Shown here in pieces: positions 1-10,623 of a stretch of 64,000 nt of DNA (position 1 is its first letter; every line of letters starts with the position of its first letter). Origin of the DNA: Isoetes taiwanensis (lineage: Eukaryota; Streptophyta; Lycopodiopsida; Isoetales; Isoetaceae); the NCBI GenBank assembly GCA_021234155.1, contig JAJEKV010000002.1, positions 4,721,795 through 4,785,794 of the forward strand, written 5' to 3'. The position numbers and the translations under genes were made by a program. The notes under the pieces were generated by a model. It had not been told where the DNA came from. It saw nothing but the letters and a program-made list of their open reading frames with translations, and made no database searches.

Positions 1-224
1 GGATTTCTGATACATATCCTGCAACATAAGAATCCAAGAATTCAAATGATAAGAATTGTCAAATATTAAATGACAAGTTGTGATAGAAAGAGGCGAAGCT
101 TGTAATAGGAGAACACCCTTAATTTTAAAGTTCCAATCAGTTTGTTACAACCCTTAATTTTAAAGTTTCGAGCAAAAATCACATGTTGCAATAAAGGGCT
201 GGCAAAAAATCACATAACCTTGAG

Positions 225-531
225 TAGATTTGGATAACTGACACAAAACTTGGCCCTGTTGCAGATGGTTCCAAAGCTCTGCCAGAAGATAAGTTCGTCC
301 ATGCCCACATTATCAAACGCCGTTGTGATAAAGAGAGATTTTGGGAAATCTGCTCGTAGATACGTGTGGGAAATGTGGGGCTTTCCAAGATGCTTGCTTT
401 GCATTTGATAATCTAGGTAACAGGAATGTGTTCTCCTGGACTATGATCATAGGCATAATTGTATAGAAGCTCAAATTTTGTTCAATGAAATCCCAGAAAA
501 AGACCAGATTTCGTTTAATGTCATAATTGCT
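225..531 (+). pseudogene. PPR protein fragment
   Basis: A short, broken piece of a pentatricopeptide-repeat protein, an organelle RNA-binding family. Reading the plus strand with frame changes gives VHAHIIKRRC, then LVDTCGKCGAFQDACFAFDN, then NRNVFSWTMII, then QILFNEIPEKDQISFNVIIA. These match the usual PPR pattern (MYGKCG..EDA..VFD.M..RNV.SW..MI). At least two frame changes are needed and there is no start codon. The right edge runs directly into the minus-strand kinase-like relic near 520-531. It could be a displaced piece of the longer PPR relic at 9.4-11.8 kb, but no overlap shows that. Confidence 0.6.
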
Positions 532-1142
532 GCCCCAATCAATAAGCACATAATAATAGTCACCATCTGCACCCTTAACCCGAATGACGTGTTCAGGACT
601 TAGATCCCCATGCTGAATTTCAGAACCCAAAGACTTCTTAATGCAGATAGCATATCATAACAGCATCGTAGTGCTTCTTCACAAGAAAGCATATCAGTCT
701 TTGCAATAACTGTGTCCAAAGAATCTCCAACAGGCGATGTGACAAGAACTGGAATCCCATCAAGGATGATCACAACGACCACCAGGGCTCTGCCTCGTGC
801 ACTGAAAGTTTAGTATCGTGAAAACAACTCTGCAAAGAATTAACATGGCAGCGTCTGAAGCCCAGTCTTGACAATGTGTTTGCAGAAGCTCCGCCCATCT
901 GCAAAGGAAAACTGGACGAATTTGAAGAACTCCCGGATTTGCACGTCTCCAACCAAAAGGGCAAGAATCCCAAATGCAAAGAAAAGTACCTCCGAGGTTG
1001 AATGCTTCTAAAAGCAACCCATCTCTGAATTGGAGTAGCGTTCCATAACTGACATCCCACTTGGAATTTTCTTGAATTTCCATAGCCATGGATGAAATCG
1101 AACGACGGAAACAGCAGCCACCTGCACAAAAGTCGCACCTGG
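528..1142 (-). pseudogene. Protein-kinase-like domain relic
   Basis: Minus-strand reading gives GDVQIREFFKFVQFSFADG (around 1000-900), then VVIILDGIPVLVTSPVGDSL and LSCEEALRCCYDMLSALRSL (about 780-630). After a one-base frame change comes GSEIQHGDLSPEHVIRV followed by YYYVLIDWG (about 628-530). HGDLSPEHVI followed by LIDWG has the layout of a kinase catalytic loop (H-x-D-x4-N, with N replaced by H/V) and a DFG-like motif (DWG), as in small kinase-like or atypical kinase families. Stop codons and frame changes in the upstream part and the abrupt end after DWG make it a pseudogene or fragment. The exact family is not recognised. Confidence 0.45.
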
Positions 1143-1195
1143 CAGCAAGGTGGGCTTCAAAGTGTCCACCTGCGTTTGTGCAAACGTGCGAAAAA

Positions 1196-1289
1196 TGAAC
1201 AGGGTTTTTTTTCCTAGTTGACGCCATGTGTACACAAAACATGAACAGGGTTTTTTTGTCCTAGTTGACGCCATGTGTACACAAAACAC
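1196..1289. repeat. 47-bp tandem repeat, two copies
   Basis: Two adjacent copies of a 47-base unit that begins TGAACAGGGTTTTTTT and contains CTAGTTGACGCCATGTGTAC differ by about one or two bases. They lie just left of the fold-back repeat at 1312-1400. No coding role is visible. Confidence 0.9.
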
Positions 1290-1311
1290 TGGCCTTGTGG
1301 TCCACTTGCGT

Positions 1312-1400
1312 GAACCCATGGGCAGTCGAGGGTTTCCGGCGGGAAACCCCCTGGCGGCGCCACCGCTCAGGGCCGGAAACCCCCTCCTACCCATGGGTTC
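1312..1400. repeat. Fold-back (inverted-repeat) element
   Basis: Two nested perfect stems. GAACCCATGGG (1312-1322) pairs with CCCATGGGTTC (1390-1400), and GGGTTTCCGGC (1330-1340) pairs with GCCGGAAACCC (1372-1382). The spacers between the stems are about equal (7 bases each side), so the whole 89 bases can form one interrupted hairpin. It could be the core of a miniature inverted-repeat element. No target duplication was identified. Confidence 0.8.
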
Positions 1401-1480
1401 CCTAGCATAAAACACCCCCCTTTCTTAGGGGCATTTCAATAATTTTAAAAACTTGTAGGGGCATTGTGATACTTTTTTCA

Positions 1481-1650
1481 ATTAAAATGTAGATGATTAG
1501 ATTCTCTTAGATGCTTTCACATGCTGGAAACTCCATAGTATATTACACTTCATGCTATGATCTCAATTAAAATGTAGATGATTAGATTCTCTTAGATGCT
1601 TTCACATGCTGGAAACTCCATAGTATATTACACTTCATGCTATGATCTCA
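1481..1650. repeat. 85-bp exact tandem duplication
   Basis: The 85 bases from 1481 to 1565 (starting ATTAAAATGTAGATGATTAG) repeat exactly at 1566-1650. The identity implies a very recent duplication or an assembly stutter. No gene is seen in it. Confidence 0.95.
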
Positions 1651-1906
1651 TAGATCTTACAATATTCTTAAATACAATTCTCTCTTTTGCTACACGATAC
1701 AATCCTCTTTTAATACAAAGGGTATCCGTGATGTGGGTGAATGCACCCTTCTGGCTCTTACTAGCCTATGAGACCAGACTATGAAGATCTTTCATCTACA
1801 GAATACATGTATCTCTTGTACAGCTAGACTCCGGTGAAACCATTCATGGCCATTGCCTGCGTCCTTGATAACTGCACATCAATTAATCAATGGGCATTTA
1901 GAATTA

Positions 1907-4900
1907 TCATGATGCAGCTGCCAGAATGAGATCACGTTTTTCCTTGTCATCTGCATTGCCCAGATACTTATATCGAACTCCACCTAGGGCGGGTTTTGGA
2001 GGCAGAAGTTCTAAATTCTGAAACAACCCTTCGCCGGAGCTCTCTGGAACAGGGGCATCAAGCACAGAGTCTGGAAGCACTGATAAGGTTTCCTTCAACA
2101 GTCCCTCAACACTCTGGAATGAATAACATGTCATAAGAAATCACGTAAAATTATACCCTCAAAGCAATTGGAATTTCTCACACAATATGTGAATGAAATA
2201 CGTATATCCATGCACCTTTGCATGCCGGAGGCTTTCATCCACTGCCCGTCGCCACAAGCCTGCACCTTGCTCAGCATGGAAAAGATGTAAGAGAGGCTAC
2301 AAGAATGCAAAAGAATATATGAGGGGATTTTACACAATGCACAATCACAATCTACAAAGAATTTGACAATGGCTTATATGTGTATTTCACCTTTACAATT
2401 TGTCTAATGCTTGGCCTATTGGGCCCATATTTCTCTGCAGCCGTTTCTGCATATTTTTCGTACTCCATAAGAACCTGCAGAAAAATGGGCAAATTTTGAG
2501 ACTGTAGACTGAGATCTAAACGTGCACCATAAATCAAGCTTAGAATTCTCATATAAGTACCTCACGACGTGTCAAGTTCCTCCTCGGTTTTCCATATATG
2601 CTAGTGTCTACATTGGCCAAGATGGTCCACGGACTGCATAATGAGAACATAACTATACATCATGGCGCATGGACTTTTATGAAAGATTGTAGCAGTAGAC
2701 ACTTAATGTAGTCATTCACGTACAAATTTAATTTTGTTTTGTTAGTGAACACTTATTCTGATACTATGTTTCCAGCTTAGAGATGCACTTTGTACAATGT
2801 CTATAATACCATTGCTTTCTTGCTATAAACATTGCTTCAAATAGTCCACTGCTGATCGATCATGTAGGTTAACCTTGCATATTCATTTGTGAAGCAACTA
2901 GCTGCTTTGGGGTAACCGTCACCTTTAGCTCTCATTTAACAGCCTGAGAATAATACCTGTTGTATGCTGCACGGCCTACCATTACTCCATAGACACCCTT
3001 GTCCAATGCGTCATTTACCTATATTCCATAGGTTAAAACATGAATATGCACTATACTACTGGGTAGATTAATCTTTCTCTTCAGGTATTGATTGCTTAAG
3101 ATGGTTCTGGAAGTAAAATTTTCAAAACCAAGCTAAAAGGGCACAGTATCACATCATCTAGTTGAATAGTTCACAAAGTGTAATATTCCGAAGGAATGGT
3201 CATGTAAAGGACACTAGAAGTTTCAGAAATATAAATAAACAAATGATACCTGCTGAAGATTCAAAATGCCTCCATTTATTGTAAATTGCAAGTGTGGGAA
3301 GTCGCGCATTAGTGCCAATACGTATTCATAACTATAGACAAACAACCAAGTTAGACTGAGTTTATTTCAATGCAGGCCTCCTAGACAGTGTCCTCTTACC
3401 GCAATGGAGGGACTGTACGGTTTTTCGCAGGGTTAAGACCATCCAAAAATGCCTTTCGAGCATGAATAATAAAATGCTCAGTTGGTGACATCGATGATAC
3501 CACAGAAACAAAATCACCTGCATAAAAAGGCTATGGTAGTTAGATTATCATATTGCAATAAACTGAGGAAAATAAGAAAAACCCTTAGTTTAGTGAATCA
3601 TGTGCTTTGCCCTTCCTTTTCAAGACCAAGTTGCTTGATTCAATGTCATTATTTTAGTGATTCATGGATACACATTCGAAAATGACGAAGGAAAACGGTA
3701 TTGGTGAAATAACAATTCTAATTTAAATTTTTCCCACTTGCAAAACTGCCTACAAAATGTAACTGGATTTTGATCCCATGGCAATAAACGGATAATGTCC
3801 AACAACTTTTGACAAGTGAGTAGATTAGAAGGTTAAATCAAATTGAAGGAGATGTTTCATCTTTAAGTCTTTAGGTCAGGATTACGACTCTGCAAAACAT
3901 GATAGTTGTCAACTAAACAAACAGCTACAAATTTATATGTAGGCATTTATAACCACAATACTTACAAAGTTGCTCATATGAATCAGCATCATCGACACCA
4001 ATCCGGCATTTAACTGTCACAGGGACATTGCAGCTTGAAGCGATTGCTTGCATTGCTTCTCCAACTAGCTGTCAATGTTTTGACAATTATGTTACATCCC
4101 TTTCAAAAAATCCACCGACGAAAAAATAATATCAAGTATAGCCTGATGCAGAAACCGTCCACAAGTAAAGCGAAGACATTCCTGACTTGCAGGGCCTCTA
4201 TAAAATTGATCATGTTTTTATCACTCATCGTCCTTTATTTACGCATGGTTTCACATTTGACTTGCTTTCAGCTCCAGTGGGTTTTGAACTTCACAGCCTG
4301 AAGTTGTTTCTTTCTAGTTTATGGGATTCAGCTAACTTCTTCTTCACCTTAAATTTTCAGGTTGTAAAGAATGATAATGTTAACCTCTACATCTCTACGC
4401 ACCAGCCAATAAATAAGAAAAAACTGTCCAACATTACATAACTGTAGATTGCCATGAAAGTATTGGTTGTTTGTGGTAAGTTTGTGAAAAACTTGCGACA
4501 TTCACCAATGTCAAAATAGGACACTCAGGCTATTGATACTTGGAGTCTGACATAGAAGATGCATCTTGACACAGACAATTTACAACGTAATTAACAGTCA
4601 TTTTTTGTAGACTCATTCAGAAATCCAGGTAAATATTATAAAATCATAGAACATTTTCATAATAAATATAATTTGGATAGAAGAGCATCTTAAACACACC
4701 ATAGGGGACAGCATCAGACGTGCCCCAAAGCATCCTTTGCCAGCAACCTTGCTGCTTGGGCATCCACAACTGCAACAAAGCAAGAACCTCATTGCATCTC
4801 ATATTTGAGTAAAAAAATTAGCAAAGATGTTGCCTACTTGAAATTGATCTCATCGTAACCGTAGGAAGAAGCAAGTTCTGCAGCCTTTGCAAGGCTATTA

Positions 4901-5729
4901 GGATTGCTGCCCCCAAGTTGTAGGACAATTGGGTGCTGTGAAACTGGAAATTCAAGCAGCCTATCCTGCATCAACGTATATCATCATAGACATGAAAACG
5001 ATTACAAGACTTTTTGATTGTAACAGAGTTCTTGGGACATAAATTAAACATCCTCCAAAAGTAAGTTAAAAAAAAAATTGGTGCAAATTGTAGTGGTCGT
5101 TCCATAGATTGACCAGCTACATTGCATTATTTAGCTTACTAATCTGTACAGTAGTTGTCTTAAAAGCATAACGCAACCTGAATAATTAGATCATTATAGT
5201 ATAACTCATTCACCTGAAGGAACAAGAATTTGCCAGCATGTGAACGGATATGAGTCATATGGAGAAAGTACCAAGTTCTCATGGTGCATGATGGTTTCAG
5301 CAACAATCATCTCCGTATACAGCCAGGCGGAATGTGACATAATCCGAGCAAGACTTCGAAAGTGATTATCTGTCCAGTCCATCATCGGTGCCACACTGCA
5401 CTGCAAGCGATGTAATAAGGATAATATTTTGCCAATTAAGTCTCTCATTGCAATTCAAATCGGCTGCTTCAAGATATTGGGTTCACCACAGTTTTAGATA
5501 ACAACAGAATGCTGAAATCCAACCTGAAACGAGGCGGAGGATGATCCACCAGGGACCCGTTTATCACTCGAATCGAGACTCCTGTCGGGGCCAATTCAAG
5601 TTTCCTACGTTTCCAAACAGGAATACGAATGCCGACATATGATGCGTTTATAAAGGAAGGGGGCAAGAAGGTGTTCCTGATGCGCAGAGGAAGAGCTCCG
5701 GCTGCCATTGCCATAGCCACGAGCAGCAA
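1907..5729 (-). CDS. tRNA-dihydrouridine(20/20a) synthase, DusA type, 12 exons
   Basis: FMN enzyme that reduces uridine to dihydrouridine in the tRNA D-loop, using NADPH. Twelve exons with GT-AG borders join in frame: 5524-5729, 5272-5395, 4838-4965, 4700-4769, 3966-4068, 3400-3517, 3250-3331, 2957-3018, 2561-2633, 2391-2474, 2216-2296 and 1907-2113. They total 1338 bases, 445 residues plus TGA. The first ~65 residues are basic and hydroxylated, like an organelle transit peptide. The family core follows: [13 protein letters not shown] (70-82), [20 protein letters not shown] (153-172; C156 is the likely catalytic cysteine), [11 protein letters not shown] (193-203), HFIIHARKA (225-233), NGGIL (269-273) and VGRAAY (291-296), the last two being FMN-phosphate contacts. 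The C-terminal ~120 residues fit the helical tRNA-binding domain of plant homologues. No frame break is visible. Starts at Met6 or Met8 are possible. Resembles the Arabidopsis aldolase-type TIM-barrel protein of this family. Confidence 0.93.
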
Positions 5730-6520
5730 AATTTTATTTTCACGTTCTACGGAACCTTTAAAAATGATGCATAAAAATACATTATTTTCATATTCTACCG
5801 AATCTTGATAAAAAATGATGCATAAAATTACAAGGTGAAAATTATTTTCAGCTTAGAATGTGCCAAAAAAAACCACATGAGCAAGGGTTTGCCCCCCTAG
5901 AGGCCACCCAAAAATGATGCATAAAATGACAAGGTGCTACACAAACAGACTTGGCAAAAATGATGCATATAAATACAAGGCGAAAATGATGCTTAAAAAT
6001 TGTTTTCGTCTCAGGCATGTGTCGTGGCTTGTATTGCAAGCTGGTGCTCTTATTTAGATGGAGCTGATACGGCATGTGGTCGTGGTCTGTTTTGCGAGCT
6101 GGTGATCTTATGTAGATGGAGCTGGTGGAGAAGATCAAGCCACGGATATGTGGCAAAGAAGCGACCATATAAGTGATTTAGATCCGTCTATCACCTTTAT
6201 GATGTTAGCCTTATTATGCAACCTAGTTTCTTCCTTGAAGCCCAGCTAAACATATTTTCTTCTACAATCCTAAATCTTTTAGCCACTTTCATTCTAATGG
6301 ATGGTCCTTCAATTTTGCATTTGTTGCTCAAATGGACCATGCATGCATTATTATATTATTTGGATAGTTTGACCTACAAAATAAATAAATGGTATTCATC
6401 TTAAGTAATTTCCTTCTCAAAATGCAAAAGCACAATATGATCACAAATTGTTGCCAGTTGTAAGGATGCCTCGAGGTCATGGAGGAAAAAGATTACACGA
6501 GGCAAACAAGATGTGGTTGT
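5730..6520. repeat. Upstream region of the synthase gene with short repeats
   Basis: No gene is recognised. From 5763 to about 6000 the block AAAATGATGCATAAAA recurs about five times with small changes, separated by 30-100 bases. From about 6008 to 6126 a ~57-base unit containing AGCTGGTG.TCTTAT.TAGAT is present twice. This is the 5' flank of the dihydrouridine synthase gene, so it should hold its promoter, but no TATA box at a convincing distance is evident. Confidence 0.6.
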
Positions 6521-6526
6521 TCTAGG

Positions 6527-7790
6527 GAGGGAAGGAAGGAAGGAAGGAAGTATATTTTAACGTCCGCGGAGGCCAAACTTGACCTATGAGACGGTACATG
6601 CAGTACACAAAGCAGATAAAACCACACCAAAAAGACAAATGTTACTATACAATGTGTCCCTACTACTGGGATGAAAAAAACCCCACATCGGAAGAAAAAC
6701 CCTGGTAGTAGGCTCTCAGATCCCTTGTCCTGTAAGGGATTCTCTGACGGTAGAGACTTGCAAAATGTAGGATGCGAGGCGTGCAACCATTGGCGATGCC
6801 GGCCGGTTGATCTTGGCGGTGCCGCGAGCATCTAAGATCGGCATGTGTTGCTTGCTGGATATGCGTATATATTGGGACACTCTTGCGAGCATGGTGCTCA
6901 TCCTCTTTGTCGCGTGTGGCAACACTTGGCATATTCTCTCATCTTAGGGGGATTCTACGCCCTCCATCGTAGTCCAACGACTGTTTCAATTCACGAGATG
7001 ATGGGACCCGCGTCCTCCGCGGAGGCAATAGCTCGTTTCTTCATAGATATATGGCTTTCAAATGGGGTGTGGGCCATGTTCGGTGTTGGATTAACTTGCG
7101 TGTGGTAGTGCTGCGTTATAGGCTTTGCACAGTGGTCGCATCCCGCAGTGGTGGCAAAGCGCTCATTCAGGTGTCGCGACTTTGTCCACGGGCATCAGGC
7201 ATAGCCACAATCTGGCGGTAGTCTATAGACCATGTTGCGAACCACCCACGGCGGTGCTCTGCCATTCCCTCTTCGGTCGTTTGCGGCTCTTGTGCCAATA
7301 ACAAAGCCCTCGGGAAAAGGCGTTGTGCATCCATCTTTGGTGACCTTGTGGAAATATGCAAGATAATGCAAGATAGCGGAATGTTGCGGGGCCGAACCCG
7401 GTCTCATATAGCAAAATCGATAAGGCACCGTGTCCTTGATACCTAGGCTGTATGTTAAGAAGGCCTTTTGCACCCTCTCTAGCTTATCCCAGGTGTTCTT
7501 GCTAATTGCTGGACCCCAGACCTCTACCCCATACAACAATCTTGGTTCAACGAGTGCTCGAGCAGGGTGTGCTCTACGTGCCAGTCACATAGGTCTATTC
7601 TCAGAGCGGCTATTCTCGCATAGCATCTGAGAGCTTTCCATCCTGCTGACGAATTCGTCTTTCCACACAGTCATCCCATAACATGCTAGCGCAAAAGTCG
7701 ATTCCCAAATACTTGAAGGTCCTTACAACATCCACCTTCTGTCCTCTGTAATAGAGATCTGGGATAGTAGGATGCATGTGTGAAGAATTG
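6527..7790 (-). pseudogene. LINE retrotransposon relic (reverse transcriptase C-terminus, 3' region, GGAA tail)
   Basis: Minus-strand relic of a non-LTR retrotransposon polyprotein. About 7790-7630 reads VDVVRTFKYLGIDFCAS; 7539-7195 reads LYGVEVWGPAISKNTWDKLE and KAFLTYSLGIKDTVPY, the usual distal reverse-transcriptase region (YG.E.WG...W..LE.V...FL...L). About 6900-6740 reads KEDEHHARK and VPIYTHI then LASYILQVSTVRESL, a degraded version of the C-terminal zinc-like ED.HH...CP.Y segment. The element ends in a simple-repeat tail, (GGAA)n on the plus strand near 6527-6551. Several frame changes and stops are present, so it is inactive. Confidence 0.75.
6659..6712 (-). other. Conserved stem-loop motif, copy a
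   Basis: CCTACTAC (6659-6666) pairs with GTAGTAGG (6705-6712), closing a loop that starts GGGAT and ends ACCCT; GGG (6668-6670) can pair with CCC (6700-6702). On the minus strand (LINE sense) the inner part reads AGGGTTTTTCTTCC then GGGGTTTTTTTCATCCC. It lies in the 3' untranslated region of the LINE. Related copies with different outer-stem sequence occur at 9801, 15064, 20326, 48944 and 61784. Confidence 0.7.
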
Positions 7791-9400
7791 ACGTAGATGA
7801 AAGAAAATAATAAAGCAAGGCAACTATAGAGAATCGTGATGATGGCTAGATTTTTTGGTTTGTTGTAATATTTAATGTCCCCCGTCGTATCTCAATTAGC
7901 TCTTTAATCGATGCTCACATCGTCATAGCCAGTTCTATCGTAGTCCATTCTGCAATGGTCCACTATTTCTGCCCCTCTGCTTCTGTTCATAAGTCCCAAA
8001 ACTATAAAATTTCTCGCCCACGAGATCCCACCTTCGAATTCATTGTAAAAGATGCTTTAGTTTATGTTCTTCTCCCTTTTTTTTAGCGCAACAGCCCAAC
8101 CTCGAATGATACCTTATCTCGAAGCCTAGCATATCCACGTGTCAATAAATTTGACCTGGATGTGGCCTAGGCCATTAGATCATCATCTATAATAATACAT
8201 ACGGCTCCAAAAATTAGTTGTTCATGGCTATTTGGAAACGTCGCATGGTCCCTAATTGAATACCGGGCTTCTGTTTATTACTCCTTTGTGCTTTACTGAT
8301 GGCGGATGGAGAGCAGCCAAGAATTGTCGCCAGTTTATATGCCTCAAGCTGGAAGAATTGAGAGCCGAAGCTGACTTCTATTCCTCTGGACTTTTTGCAT
8401 TGCTTACAGTTAATTGTAATACACATTCCATCATCGGTTTATAGGCCCCAAGCTGGAAGAACTGGGAGTCGAAGCTGACCTCTATTCCTCTGCATCATTG
8501 TTATAATAAAAAGGTGAGCCCAGTATATTCGTTAACTTTCTACTAGCAGTATAAAACCTGCTCTCTTATTTTTCTTCTGGCCCATAAATCTCAATTCTTT
8601 TCAATACTGAGGTAAGGATCTTCTGGGTTTTCATAAAACTGGCTATTTTGCCTTGCTTAGGACTTACACTTTATTGATAGATTTTTCACAAGTCTTGATG
8701 CAGGAGATGAATCAACATAGGTGTTAGAAAGCTTATTAGGGCTACAACTCCGTTTTACAAAATGCCACTTTAACACTAAACATTGCAGCATCACTTCCTC
8801 TTTATCACTATTGCAACACTGTTAGATCTTGTATTTGTCTAACCATGTATCGGGATGAATAAAATGTGAAGTTGAATGTCAAGTAAACCGTTAACATTGC
8901 TGGGGAGCCAGGACTACAGGATTCTTTGATAAAGCATGATGATAGGTAGGTAACATATTGTTCAGTGAATGGATAAAAATCTAAGATACAGATTGATCTC
9001 ACATAGAGGTCTTTTTTGACAGGAGTTCTATGATAAGTGAGACCTGTATTTGATTTTTTTCTGTTCGCAAATACTTATCCATAAAAAGGCTTTATCTATT
9101 GTGTAAGATATTTTCAAAACTTTCAGGTTACTTAGGTCTTTCTGACCTGAAGGACTTAATACATGATTTAAATCTTGGAAGACTACATAAGTAAGAGCAA
9201 ACCCTTCCATAATCGCAACCTACTTCCATGGCCATGGAGTTCCTTGTTTCCTTTGATCTGGTAAATTTTATTACTACATGCCAATATGTGTTATCTCTAT
9301 AAGGTCTCATGAGGACAGAATAGCTTTCCATTTTTCTTGATTTCCATTTTGCTTTTTTTTCGATGACATAAATATGGCAGATCCTTAATTTAATACAAGA
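7791..9400. other. No recognisable gene
   Basis: AT-rich sequence without a supportable coding region. The longest open frames here (60-70 codons, for example 8214-8426) overlap on both strands and resemble no family I know. At 8342-8371 and 8449-8483 the phrase CAAGCTGGAAGAA.TGAGAG with following bases is repeated imperfectly. Confidence 0.6.
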
Positions 9401-9616
9401 TGCGCATCTGCAGTACGATATAATTTCGTGGAATGCCATGATTGCTGCATATAATTTGCATGCATTTTTCACAGAAACTTTGCAGCTTTTTCTATTAATG
9501 CAATGCAACTATGTGAACGCTGATAAAATCACATTTGTTGGCCTTGTAGATGCATGTGCAAGCCTTATGAGCGTGGAAATGGGTAAACTTATGCATGCAT
9601 GTATTATTATTAGGGA

Positions 9617-10623
9617 ATGGGACTCGCAAGAAACCAACAAATAGGCTTCTCATTCATCTCAGCAGATTTTCTACAATGGTGGACAGTGGGTAGCCGCACA
9701 CATGCGAACTACCCACGAAAAATAAAGGGAAAATCCAATTATATCACTTGGACCCCAAAAAATACAATGCTAATAGATGAGTGGCTGATGTACACAGAAA
9801 GCTTATCAAGGGATTAAAACCCCCGCCCTTCGGGTTTTCAAGGAAAAACCCTAGTGATAAGCCTTCGGCAAGGGCTTAGACAAACGTGAAGGCATAGAAA
9901 TCGCCCCAAAACCCCGCGATGGAGAAGTCGAAACAGATGCCACTCGCCAACCCGCACCGCACATCACCAACACAACAAACGAGACAACACAAACATACCG
10001 GAGAATAGCATCACCCGGTGGAAAAAGCATCACCCAAATGTGGTGGAAAACATGATAAACGTAAAATTGTGCACAATACAATAAACAAAGAAGGGGGAGG
10101 GAGGGTTCAAAGAGAATAAGGTATCGGGAGAGAAGAGGAAGCCGATGAGACGTGGATGCGTAAACGCTACCAAATAGCGAACTCCCAACCAAAACGCATG
10201 GCGCCGCCGCGATGCATGCAAGATATGCATGCTCGCCCCATTCTAGAATGGCGATCCGATGTCACCGGATCGATGCGATTCTAGAATGGGACTCGCGAAG
10301 AAACCAACAAACCGCCCGACTACCAGAGAACTTCCTTACAAACTAGGATCGAGGACGAAGGTCACAGGACGAAGGCCAAAGGCCGGAAAAGGATAACATG
10401 AAAGAAACGCCAAATTGACTAAACCAGGCAGGAAGAAGCCCCTCCCCTGCCTGGAAATAATTCAAAGAGAATAAGGTACTGCTGAGAGAAGAGGAAGCGC
10501 CGATGAGACGTGGATGCAGAAACGCGCCTGAAATAGCGAACTCCCAGCCAAAACGGGCATGCGCCGCCCGCATGCATGCTCGTCCCATTCTAGAATGGCG
10601 ATCCGATGTCTCGGATCGATGCG
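9617..10623. mobile_element. Structured repeat, family 1: two head-to-tail units with 8-bp target duplication
   Basis: Inserted in the PPR gene. The flanks ATTAGGGA (9609-9616) and ATTAGGGA (10624-10631) are identical, fitting a target-site duplication. Inside are unit A (9617-10277) and unit B (10286-10623), separated by ATTCTAGA (10278-10285). Both units begin ATGGGACTCGC.AAGAAACCAA, diverge, then share ~165 bases at their right ends (10110-10277 and 10455-10623). These ends finish with the palindrome CCATTCTAGAATGG, a small GATCCGA/TCGGATC hairpin and GATGCG. The unit start and the end palindrome form imperfect terminal inverted repeats (ATTCTAGAATGGGACTCGC against the same with GA for TC). 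No protein is encoded. Copies related to it lie at 14.9-18.7, 19.5-20.6 and 54.4 kb. Confidence 0.75.
9801..9862 (-). other. Conserved stem-loop motif, copy b
   Basis: GCTTATCA (9801-9808) pairs with TGATAAGC (9855-9862), and GGG (9810-9812) with CCC (9849-9851). On the minus strand the inside reads AGGGTTTTTCCTTGAAAACC followed by CGAAGGGCGGGGGTTTTAAT, where GGTTTTT/GAAAACC forms a second small hairpin. It sits in unit A of the family 1 repeat. Confidence 0.75.

Noticed and set aside
6216-6404. 62-codon plus frame upstream of the LINE relic
   Set aside because: AT-rich, hydrophobic by composition, no homologue recognised.
9815-9852. Looks like a bacterial rho-independent terminator (CCCGCCCTTCGGGTTTT)
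   Set aside because: The setting is plant nuclear repeats; the same segment recurs as part of the larger covarying stem-loop, so a terminator reading is not justified.
10140-10180. Possible hammerhead-ribozyme core (CCGATGAGACGTGGATGC, GAAAC; also 10500-10535), as in plant retrozymes
   Set aside because: The core should read CTGATGA; here the T is C in both copies, stem II does not pair convincingly and one copy has GTAAAC for GAAAC. A retrozyme reading is not supported.
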